From positions 3,085,917-3,149,916 of the forward strand of contig WMCF01000035.1 of NCBI GenBank assembly GCA_009792885.1: DNA of 64,000 bases, written 5' to 3'. The position numbers and the translations under genes were made by a program. The notes under the pieces were generated by a model. The model ran no database searches. It was not told the DNA's origin and saw only the letters and a program-made list of their open reading frames with translations. Positions 10,901-21,491 of this stretch are shown here, one piece after another. Source of the DNA: Eremophila alpestris peregrina (Eukaryota; Chordata; Aves; Passeriformes; Alaudidae). Position 1 is the stretch's first letter, and each line of letters opens with the position of its first letter.

Positions 10901-11734
10901 TGTTTCTGGCTATGATTTTGAAAGCCAGCATCCCCATTGTCTCACTTTATTGGATTTACCTGCCACGTTCCCTCTGACAGGGATGATGCTGAAAGACTAA
11001 AACCTGCTGAATTGCCTTTATCTGGATGATATGTGAATTATGCCTGTCCAAGCCCATAGTTCTTTTTCTGGAGTGTGTCAGTTCATGTGGAGCAGAAATA
11101 CAGGTGTAAAAAAGGTACAATGGCTTTCTGCAGGTAACTCCATGTCAGCTGGGAACAGAGCACAAGTTCTTGGTGAGCCCTGCCCTGTTTCCCAAGCTGT
11201 GCTTCCTTCCCAGGCTCCAAATGCCAACTCTTTGGGGATTTCTGTCCCTTCCACAACTTGTATATCAAAGGAGGCAAAAATCCCAGTCTAGGGACTGGTC
11301 TTACCAGTCCCTCACTGTCAGATGAAAAAGCTTTGTTAATGATGCATGTCAAGCAAGTGGGCAAAAACTTGTTTGTTTGACATCTTTTGAGGACTCAAAC
11401 CTCAAAAGAACAGAGAAACCTCTGGAACAGAGCCCAGAATAAATGTGTAGGATTTAAAGGGGTTTCTTTAACTGAAAATCATGACACTGTACACTCACTG
11501 GAAGACCTTTGATAATGCTGTCCAACTCTAAAAAGTTTTAAGAATTATGAAAATAGGGTCATACATAAGAGGTACTTTTGGGGGAAAAACCAGCAGCTTG
11601 AAAACCTTGAAATTCTGTACCACAGAATCTGCTGTCAGGAATGGAAATTACCCGTTGGGTTTCATCTATATATGGTAGAATTGGTAACTTTGTGCTAATG
11701 AGATGCTGGTTTTTAACAGTACTTTGTTTCATAC
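7975..11734 (+). other. probable first-intron sequence, 5' part
   Basis: AT-rich DNA begins immediately after the donor. It contains a GTTT-type simple repeat near 8550. On the minus strand, 9417-9680 has an 87-codon frame with a GTAAGC donor-like site near 9617, but there is no recognisable protein. No transposon family was recognised before the LTR at 11735. Confidence 0.45.
8543..8577. repeat. T-rich (GTTT)n simple repeat
   Basis: A run of G followed by several T includes four consecutive GTTT units between about 8559 and 8574, flanked by longer T runs. It is a plain microsatellite-like stretch in the intron. Confidence 0.85.
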
Positions 11735-12245
11735 TGTGGTGGATTGTTCCAGGCTGAATGCCCAGTGCCCTCCAAAGCTGCTAGCTCTCCCCTACTCAGC
11801 TGGACAGGAGAGAAAATATAACAAAAGTTCATGGGTTGAGGTAATCACTCCCTGATAACTGTCATGAAGGAAACAGACCCAGCTTGGGGAAAACTGATTT
11901 ACTGCCAGTTAAATCAGAGTAGGGTGATGAGGAAATAAAACCTAAATATTCAAATGCCTTCCCTCACCTGTGTCATCTGCCTGAGCCCAGCATTACTCCT
12001 GATTTTCTCTGCCTCTGAAGTGAATTGCTTTTCTCACATAGTCTCATTCCTCTTTCCAGCTGCATTGTCCATTTCCCCTCTCCTTTGCCCATTTTTGGAT
12101 ACCCTGGCTCAGAGGTGCTACCAGGTGCTGGCTTGGAGCAGCCTGGCCTTGGCTCTGTCAGACACAGGAAGCTTCTCACAGAAGCCACCTCTGGGAGTCC
12201 CCGTGTGACCAAAGCCTTCTCACCCAAACATGATATTGTGGTACA
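11735..12245 (-). mobile_element. avian endogenous retrovirus solo LTR, internally shortened
   Basis: On the plus strand the segment begins TGTGGTGGATTGTTCC and continues with AGCTGGACAGGAGAGAAAAT, AACAAAAGTTCATGGG, AAATCAGAGTAGGGTGATGA and GGAAATAAAACC. This is the reverse complement of the 3' part of a common bird retroviral LTR. Its other end (CCCTGGCTCAGAGGTGCTAC, GGCTCTGTCAGACACAGGAA, CTTCTCACAGAAGCCACC) matches the 5' part, so the element lies on the minus strand. The middle of the LTR, near 11950-12080, is much shorter than I recall for the family. No retroviral genes lie next to it, so it is a solo LTR. The exact family and the end near 12229 or 12245 are uncertain. Confidence 0.75.
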
Positions 12246-15200
12246 ATTTCCAGTAATTTGGGAGAGAAAGCTACCTTGTTTCATACCATGCGATTTCTAA
12301 GTTCTTAATAATAATTCTCCCACTTTCTTTGTCTCCAGTTACTGAAGCTTGCACAAATAATATTTTTGTGTGCTCTTCTTTCTAATTGTCTGCTATGAGG
12401 TATTACTATTATATTCCTACAGAGAATAATAGAAGTTAGTAGAGATTCATAAAATGCATTTTAAAAACCTCTAATGACTTTGTGAATGTGGGAAGAAGAG
12501 TGAATTTCTTCTTATTTTAGCTTCTTAGATGTCTGCCTCCATTGAAATAGTGGCATTCAGGAGGAGGGGATTTGATTACTGTAGTTCTCTTCCATGGCAT
12601 TACTTTCATGGGAGCAAGTCTGGTAAGAGTTCTTTTCTGCAGAGGTCCCCTTCATAAACACTAATGCTGGTTCTCACAGTTCTTGGTAATTTCTTTGTAA
12701 TTGTTGATAGTTTTCTTTTTTTTTTTTTGTTAGTCAAATTAAGTCACTTTATAGATTTTTATATTGGGTATCAAAAAAGGATCCTCACTTGCTGGAAAAA
12801 AAATGGAAGAAAATTTCAAGTATGCAAATACAACTGTGAATACTGTGGACTTAATTTACTCTTGCAATTATTTACTACAATCACTTTGTATTTGAGTGAA
12901 TAAGTTTTTTTTTTTTTGATGACCTGAGCTGAAATAGTCTCTTACCAAGAACTTTCACTATGAAGTAAACTATGAAATGAAGATTGTTGCACTTCTAACA
13001 CTGAGCCTGAGCAGCTGGCTGTATTGTTCATTGGTGAATAACTTCCTTTTTATTTGGTTTAGATTTTCACTCAGATGTAACAGGGTAAGGGACCATGACT
13101 CTGAAAGCCTTGGCTGGCCTTAAAGGTATTTGCTGTGGATTGAGATGCAGGATGAGCTGGATGATACCACTCCTGGCAAACATTGCTCTAGTTGCCAGGA
13201 TGGGGAACACATGGAATAATGAGCTTTAATCCTTGTTAATAATACAAATGAAAGATGCAGGTCAGCCACCCTCACTTGTTAGAGGAGACTGATTAATCAA
13301 GCCTTACCTTTTTGGAAGCAAGTGCTGAAGATTGATCACTGCATTTTGTCCACTGATGTTTGGTTCTCATTTCTCTCTTGACCTTCCTCCCTGTGAGCTT
13401 TGCCACATGTTAGCAGCAGATGTCCATGTAGTCTTCTGCATGTCAGAGAATTGGCTTTTCAGGCAGTATTTCTTTCTTTTTTTTTTTTAGCTTGTAACTC
13501 CTGTTTGTGCCCCAGCACCGAGTCTGTAGTTAGATTTGTGTAGGGAGGCATTGGTTGCAGGTGCTCGTCTGTGTGTGCCATGTGCTGGGCAGTTGGCACA
13601 GCTGGTGCCCATGGTGAGAGCCCTGTGCTCACTTCACTCGTGGGAGACTCTGAGGCAGTGGGGTTTGCCTGTAACCATTGGTCACTGGAAGCTGATATCC
13701 CAGGCTTCCTTCTGCAACCCAGCCAGGGTTGTGGAACAGAGGTCCTAACTTGGAAATGTCAGATATGCTTTCTTTTTGATGGGAGAGATGCTGTAGATCA
13801 CATGGGGGCCCTTCACCTTGCCCCAGGCCCCATTCCAGCTGGCTCTGCCTCCCAGCTGCAGGCTGGTGTTGAAGTGGTGGGACCAGAGCACACCAATGCC
13901 TGAAGCTGCAGCAGTCAATTATCATCATGATGCTTTTGCTGCTGTGTCCTTGCTCTCCTGGGATGGAGGAGATGGTGCATTAACCAGCTGTTTGGGGCTC
14001 CTCTGCTGTCCCTTGGCTCTGCCTTGCTCAGCTGCTGCTCACAGGTTTGCTGTGAGGCATGAGAGAAACCCTTCCCAGCACTGTCAGACTCTGTGTGGTT
14101 CTGTGTTCCTGCAGTTTGGCTCCTCTGCCATAGGACACAAATGAAGATCATACAGTACTTTGCACTGTGATAACAAATGTCATGCGGAGTTTCACATCTA
14201 CAAAGAAATTTAAGCGTGTGCACATGGGAAAATGTATTTTATTGGACTTTTCCAGGCAGTATCCATATAATTATCTTAATAAAAATGTTGTTTTAAAGGC
14301 TTTTAATGAGATTTTTATAATATTTTCAAAGTATTCAAGCTCAGTGGTCTTAACGTTTTGCAAATGGAGTTCATATAACAATATGCTCTGGTACCAGACT
14401 TTTAGTGAAGGAGAGAGAAGGCCAGCTTTGCTTTTAGCACTTGTTTTTCAGGCTAGAACTGCTTCTGTTTATAACCTCAGAGTTTAGAGGCAGGCTTATT
14501 TTGCTGGCTGGGTCATGAACTGCTGCACTAGATAGACCCAGAGCTGCTGCTATTGGTGATATTTCCTGGGTCCTTATTTCTTGTATCATAGATATGTAGC
14601 TACCTTAACACTTTTCCTAATTGTCTGGGTGACTTCTGGGAAAAAGAAAAACCATCAACAACAAAAAACTCAAAACCAAACAAACCTTACAAAACAAGCC
14701 CCAAACTAAAGATGGTTTGGGAGGAAGAAACAATGAACTCCTAAAGCTTTTGTTCTTGATGAATGATAATTGAATTGCATATTTAATGTGAACAAATTAA
14801 TTGGATTTGCTGCTTTAAGTCTGTATGCAGAGATGAAATGAATATATTGCAGTGGGATTGCTTCAAAAGTTTTGCTCTAACAAAACCCAACTTGTATATA
14901 CCAATGAGTGTGCTATAACTTCTTCTACAAGGCTCTATAGAAGGCCTTACAAAACCATTGTTACCTTGAGTTAGATGCTGGCTTTTCAGTTCAATTCCTG
15001 TACTGCATGTTTAGTAAAAGTACAAATATGACTACTGTAGAACTGTAGGATACTTTGTCCTCTGTAGGGACTTGAGTCTTTAGCCACTGTCAGCTTATAT
15101 CACTCTTATCAGAAAGTGGTACAATCAAAGTCTGGCACCCGGGTAAGTGCAGAACCCACTATGTTCGAGCCTCAGGCTGCTAGCAGCCTCAGGCTCAGAT

Positions 15201-18166
15201 GTCTTGCAATTGTAACACTTCATAGATTTATTTGTTTTGGTACATGCATACGTAAGGATAAAAGAGAACTAATTTACTTTTGACTTTTTAAATAAGATAC
15301 TGGAGAGGCCCAATGGCAAAATAGTGGAAGCTTTTTTCCATACAAAGCAAGGCATGGGTGTGTAGGCATTTCCAGGCTCCCTGTGAAGGCCAAACCCTGA
15401 CGACCGTGACTGCCAGCAGTTAGGAGCTCTAACTGGTCAGTGGCTCAGGGGAAATCATGTCTTGAGTAAGAAAAATGTGTGTGTGGGTTCTGGAGAGACC
15501 ACCACACAGTGAAGTCTTAGGAACAGTTTAAACTGGTGGTTTTCAGTGGGATTGAAGTATTATCAGAAAGTAGCTTCTATACCTGAGTAACTATTTATGT
15601 ATATAAATGAACATCATTGCACTTGATCAGGTATTATGAGTGTGCATGAGTGATAGTGGTTGGGGAAGGCATGAGGGGTGCAGAGCTTCACACAGCTCAG
15701 GCTCCTGCTCTTGACACATCTTTCACAAGCAGAAGCACATTTGGGTAGTGTGTAAAACTCTTTTTTGTTGATTGTTCCATGGGACCTTCAAGGAGTCAGT
15801 TACAGATGCAACACAGCAGAACTGTACCACTCCGAGTCCTTGCAAATGAACTCTGTGCTGAGCAAAGGCCCCAGAGCTACTCTGGCATCGAGCTTTCAAT
15901 GAATCTTTAAACACTGCAAGTTGAAGCTCTACCCACCAAAACTGGAATTCCCTTTGCATTGCATTTCTGATGAATCCTGGGTGCAATTTGAGCTTGAGAA
16001 GTGAGATGAGTCCTTTCCTGTGCTGCCTGTTCTCTGTCCCAGTGCTAGTCATGACTTCTGAGCTAAATCCTCTGTGGAGAGAATCACTACCCCATCTGCT
16101 CTTCAAGCTGTTTATTTTTAGGTTCTTGCTGCACTTGGGCCCTTTCCCCTGCAGGGAACACACGTGGCCTCTGTGACAGAGACTTTAAACATGAGCATGA
16201 CAGTACTGGCTCACACCAGGCAATGGCGGCATTGCTCTTTGCCCTGACTGTTCAGTGCATTCTGATGGCCCGAAACACGACCTTGCTCAGACAAAACACG
16301 TGTGTGCTCACATGTAGGTCTTGTAAATACTTGTTTTGTCCTTATTCAGGGCAACCCAGATTGATACCAGTCAGAAAAGTTGAGGTTTTTAACTTATTAA
16401 AACCCTGTTTTGTGAGCAGACAAAAGAGGGTCTACTAGAAAAATGAATTATGTTTTCATTCTTGACACAGGGGCAAATCACAGGACCATATTTGTCTGCC
16501 TTTTTAATGCACTCTTTTAAACTGTAATATGGTATGCTGTTCTGATGCTCAACCTGTACAGCATGTTACATAAGAAAATAAACATACATGTGTTGTAATC
16601 ATAAGGACTTGTCATGTTTAGGTGTCAGATGATTGTCCAGTCTTTATCTCTCTAGGTATATGTTAAAAAAATAGAAAATGCTTGTAGTCATACTTCTTGG
16701 ATTCATTTTTGTTTTGGCATTATTTTAGAGGGTCTAATTCACTTTTTGGAACAGCCTTAAGGAGCCTGTGATGTAAATGTTAATTGTTTTTAACTCCCCA
16801 TTACAAGATTTGATAACATTAATATTTAATGGAGTCAAAAGATTAATGCCAGTGTTTATTTCTAAAAAGTCAGAGATGCTGCGGGATAGCCTTTAACTTT
16901 GCTCCTTCAGAAAATATTACCAAGGAAAATATTCATGCTTACAAATATTCCTTTCCTTTCCCTTGCCTCTCCTGAAATCTTTCCATTCTCTCATTCCTTA
17001 TTCCTAAAAATAAGCCATAGGGCTCTAATAGAGACACTGATTAAATATGCTGCTCTGTAATTTATGCAAAAGTGAATCCCAACAGGAATCAGGGACTCTG
17101 AAAATCTGTTGTGAAATAATTATCCTGAATGACATTGTAGAAATGGTCCATGAAGATGTTGTCAATAATGCATTACATAAAATTTGTTTGAAATAAACCT
17201 TGAAAATTACATGATATTCATAGGAACCTGAAAGAATTATCAGTAAACAAATTTAATCAGCCTGATGTTATGCATACCACTCAACCTCTTATTATCTGAT
17301 CATCTAGGTTTTAGAATGCCATGGGGAATTGAATGACAATTAATACTGAGAGCTGTAGGAGCTCATGCAGTGGTTGCAGAACTACCTTATTTTCTCAATT
17401 TCTGCTCATCCCTGTTTATCTGCATTAATTTCTTGCTGCCACACTCTTCAGTGATGCCCACTGATAGTGTCCTGGCTGCTGTTGCACCTGTTCCCCTAAC
17501 AAGAAGGCACTTGTAAACAAAGAATGAACCCACTTGACAATGAAATTCTAATTTTTCCCACTTACTCAGGAGTGTTTTTACCAATGTCTAGACACTTCTG
17601 GTTATGATATCCAAATTGCATTGTGAAAATGGAACTCAGACTCTGAAGTCAAGTGCAGGATAAACTATGCACTAGATCATGCAGAGATTTATTGATGCTT
17701 ATTTCAGTAAAGGGCAGGACTGTGATCAACTCCATTGCACACCAGTTCAGAACAGGGAATGTCCACTCCTGCTTGCTGAAGTCAGTAGGAATTTTGCTAC
17801 TGACTTCATGAGGAGAAATAGGACTAGAATTGGATTCATCTGAACTGTTTTATCAAGCTGCTGCTTACATCTAGCAAGTTTTCTATAAGGCAAAAAAAAA
17901 ATATAGGACTTGATAGGAGCTTCAAATCTTCTGTTCAGTAAATGGGGAAACTGCAGAATTCTTTATCCTGTATTTCTTTAAGGCCGTTGGTTACACATGT
18001 GGTGGCCTCTAGGACAGAGCTGTGATACCCACGTTCAGTTTTAAATGTGCATTGCTTAAAGGGATCTTTTTGACCTAATAATGTTTGTGAAACCTGATAC
18101 ATGTATAAAAATGTGTCCATAATCCTTGTGAATCATTTGCTGTGGTAAGTAATGCCTTGTGAATTG
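12246..18166. other. non-coding intronic or intergenic DNA
   Basis: No transposon family was recognised. The stretch includes a T-rich run ending in AG at about 13471-13490, then a GC-richer block with overlapping open frames in several phases (13536-14223). An A-rich stretch lies at 14641-14700. The 15723-16163 minus-strand frame is the longest uninterrupted ATG frame outside the gap (146 codons), but its translation resembles no known protein. A calm AT-rich stretch near 16790-17290 could be conserved non-coding DNA. Confidence 0.5.
14641..14700. repeat. A-rich low-complexity stretch
   Basis: About 60 bases consist mostly of A with scattered CA and AAC units, such as AAAAACTCAAAACCAAACAA. 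There is no recognisable retrocopy upstream that would make this a poly(A) tail. Confidence 0.7.
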
Positions 18167-18403
18167 CAGAATAATTTAGACTGGGGAAGAACTTTAAGAT
18201 CAAACCCAACTGTTAACACAAACCCATGTCCCTAAGTGCCACAGCTACCTGTTCTCCTCTCCAGGGATGGTGATTCTACCACTTCTCTGGAGGGCCTGTT
18301 CCAATGCTTGGTAACTGTTCTGGTGAAGAAATATTCCCTAATTTTCAATCTAAACCTCCCCTGATGCAGTTAGAAGTCCTTTCATCTTGTTCTGTCACTT
18401 GTT
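18167..18403 (-). mobile_element. CR1 LINE 3'-end fragment
   Basis: This is the reverse complement of the CR1 3' region. On the plus strand it reads from the tail end (GAATAATTTAGACTGGGGAA, ACTTTAAGATCAAACCCAAC) through CCATGTCCCTAAGTGCCACA and CCAGGGATGGTGATTCTACC. It continues into CTGTTCCAATGCTTGGTAAC, GAAGAAATATTCCCTAATTT, AATCTAAACCTCCCCTGATG and CTTGTTCTGTCACTTGTT. The element is 5'-truncated and has several substitutions and short indels. It belongs to a different CR1 3' subtype from the copy at 5917. It has no coding capacity. Confidence 0.92.
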
Positions 18404-21344
18404 CAATGAATGATGAGGATTTTATAAGTGGTTGTGGAATTTCTTGCAAGGGTTTGATCAGTTACCAGGTTAGGTAATTGTATTAGGATTATTTATGATC
18501 ACTTTATTTATGGTTATTGTTTTTAGTACCTGAGAAATCTGCTATCAACTGAACTTCTGGTAAAATATTTTTCTGCTGATGTACTTGCTTCCCCTACCAG
18601 ATGTGGAATGCTCAAGCTACAAAAAAATAGCATACTTCTTAAGTTGAAACAAGAAAATTTGGGAAAAGGTGCAACAGCCAAGCAAGTGGATGCAGACACA
18701 CAGCATATCTTGCCTCTAATTTCAGATCCCAGCAGTGAGGTGAAATGTTCAACCTAATTTGAATGCTTACTGTAAATAGCACTTGTGTAAGATGTGTTTT
18801 ATTATGGCACAATGAAAACAAAATTGAAGTTTTCTAGAAATTAGGATTCTCTGTGCTTTGGGGCAAAATAAATACTCTGGGGAGGAATAAAAACCCTGTT
18901 AGAGTGACTGGAGATGGTATCAGTCTGAGTCTGATCTGCAACTCAGTTCTTAAATGAATAGTTTGCAAATCCTCTTTCAGGCTTGTTTTTCTTGTACAGA
19001 TTCAAAAGCAGGGACAGACTCTGTATAGTCATTATTAAACCCCAGAAGCTGAGGGTTCTATATCTCATTGTGGTATTGCTGAAATCTGTGCCTTATCCAT
19101 GCTCTTATAGGAGGAAAGAGAAACTTAGTTATGTACCTGGGAAAGACAGAATGCAAGGAAAAAATCACTAACATCCTCTGAAATGTAGTGACTCCAAGTG
19201 CTTTGGAGATAGTATGTGATTGAATGGTGTTTTTAGCTCTAGCTTCCTGTTCTTTGTGAAAAATATTTCTGTATATCATGTGTATTACATACCCAAATAT
19301 ACGTAGGCACACATCTGAACAGAAATTTATATGGACTCATTTGAACTCTTAGTGATAGTAACTATGTTTTTAATTAAATTAAACCCAGTCTGTATAATTA
19401 GTAGATTTTGCTAGGACTTTCCACAACATGATGTCAGGACTGAGAAATACTGGAGGTGAAACATGCATAAAGATGTAATTTTTTCTTTGAATTCCCATAT
19501 CATATATTCTCTCTGGATGCTCTCTCAAACATGAACTATAATTGGATTCCTTGGTTGCGCCTTTTGAGATTAATGGTACTTTTTAAACTAGACTGCATCA
19601 GGACCAACTCTGAAGACTTGGGAAATGCAACACCCCTTAGTGAAAACTATTTGGGTGGCAGAACAATTGGATTGCTAGGGTATGTTGGCTTGTCTCTTTC
19701 TACTTGAATGATAACTCCACTGATCTGTTTTGTTCCTTTCCTCCGTCAAATAGCACTAAGTAGGTGTTTTTATTTCAAGAAGCAGTTGAGAGACTGACAA
19801 TCCTGTATCTTCTGTCACAAGGCTTGGCAGTGACAAGCCAGTCACTACCAAGTTAAAGCAAGTGGAGGTGAAGGTTGGGCCATTTTTCTTAGAAGGAGGT
19901 CATGTTAGAATGTTAAAACTGGGAAACAGAATGGAGTGTGAGCCATCATCAACAACAAACAGCCAAATGGAGAATATAGGAACTGCAGGAAAAAATTTAT
20001 CAATAAAAGAATAAGAAAGCTTCTGAGGCAGGAAAAAAAAAAGTTATAAATAAGGATTTAGGATGAGTGGGGCGTTAGAATAAAAAATGATGATCGGCTT
20101 TATTTTCAGTTATTAAATTCAAAGTAATTTGAATACTTGGTGTGGTGTGTACAGGATGATAGAAAAAGAGAAATAACAAGTATTGTCTGATTTCCAGTTG
20201 GTATTACCTATTTTGACTATTTCCTACAATTCATCAAGACTAGTCCATTACACTGCCACTAAAAATAGTTGAAGACTTCTTCTGTTTTGCACTAGGTATA
20301 AGAGGTAACAATTTTTACCTTCAGAATCTCTTAGAAACACTTGCTTTGGAAAGAAGTCTCCACTTCTCAGGCCTGGCTCAGAAGGAAAATTGTTTATGAA
20401 TCCAGCAGTGCTTTGCGAGTTGTGTGGGCCGCAGCATGGAGCATACGCATCACCATGGACTTCATGATCTCACAGACAGAGAATTCTGATGCTTAAAACT
20501 CCTGTGCATTTCAGTATCTTGTTCAGCATCTTGCTGACCTGGCATTCTGGTTCATTCCCACATTCACTAGGCAAAGAAAATTAGAAGGTGGATAGTAGAG
20601 CTAAGTAAATAGTTGTCTCACATCTTGGTGTTGTCATTGTATACAACAAAGCTGCAGGAGGAATAAATCCTTTATGAGAAAAATGTTAGTAGTTTTGAAG
20701 GGCCAGAAGTCTGTAATGCCTGAGAAAATGAATTGGTTAAATAGGAAATGACAGAATAGCTGGTAGTTGAAGTTCAGTCTTGCCTCTGAAATGTCAGGTT
20801 TGATGCTTACTGCTACCAATTGTTCTGGCTTTATTTTGTAACTAAAAAAGCTGCGAGCCTGAACACTTTAGGTAAACATAAGTGTTCTAACATTTTGTAA
20901 TAAAAGTACAAAAAAATTGTGCATCTTAAAAGCTGAAATGTAAGCTGACAAATTGAACCATAATGTTGTCAAAATCAGTTTTAGGAATCTTTGATCTTGA
21001 TCTGGATTGATGGTTTTGAAATGTGGGATCTTCCAATCAATCCTGACAGGAAAATCTTTTTATGCACCTGTGGTTCACTTAACAAATAAGAACCTTTACA
21101 GTGAAATATGCTATTTCTGATGCATATTGTCAATAGAATTGGAATGAGAATGTAACTGAGAATGGCCCTCTTGTCCCCCTCTCCATATCCATACCTGCTA
21201 GGCCACTGCTCTGGGTTGGAGGTTCAGCTCTGCTCTGTGTTTGAGTCAAATTATTGGAAGCCTGAGGAAAGGTACGTTTTTGTCAACCCCAACTGTGTTA
21301 AATAATCTATACTCTTACTAAGGGAAAAGCTGAAAGACTGTATT
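18404..21344. other. non-coding AT-rich DNA
   Basis: Only short open frames are present (84 codons or fewer) and no recognisable protein, RNA gene or transposon family was found. Local A-rich runs occur near 20031. Confidence 0.5.
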
Positions 21345-21491
21345 CTGTGGTTAAGATCTTGCCTGGCATATAGGAAGAACATGAATTCAACTCCAAAGCT
21401 GGTATAGATACTATATCCATGGAAAACTGGTTGCTGATCTGCTTGTTATCCACAGATTATTCTGTCTGTCCCTGTTTCTATCTGTAAAAGC
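21345..21491 (+). mobile_element. possible ancient MIR-type SINE
   Basis: The start (CTGTGGTTAAGATCTTGCCT) resembles the tRNA-derived A-box part of MIR. GAATTCAACTCC near 21410 resembles a degenerate B box. CCCTGTTTCTATCTGTAAAAG at the end resembles the MIR core CAGTTTCCTCATCTGTAAAA. Order and spacing fit, but the middle is too diverged to align by eye. Such old elements do persist in bird genomes. A functional tRNA is excluded because no cloverleaf can be drawn. Confidence 0.4.

Noticed and set aside
15723..16163. 146-codon minus-strand frame, the longest without N
   Set aside because: The translation resembles no known family. A frame this long is expected by chance somewhere in 64 kb on six frames, and no splice or promoter context supports it.
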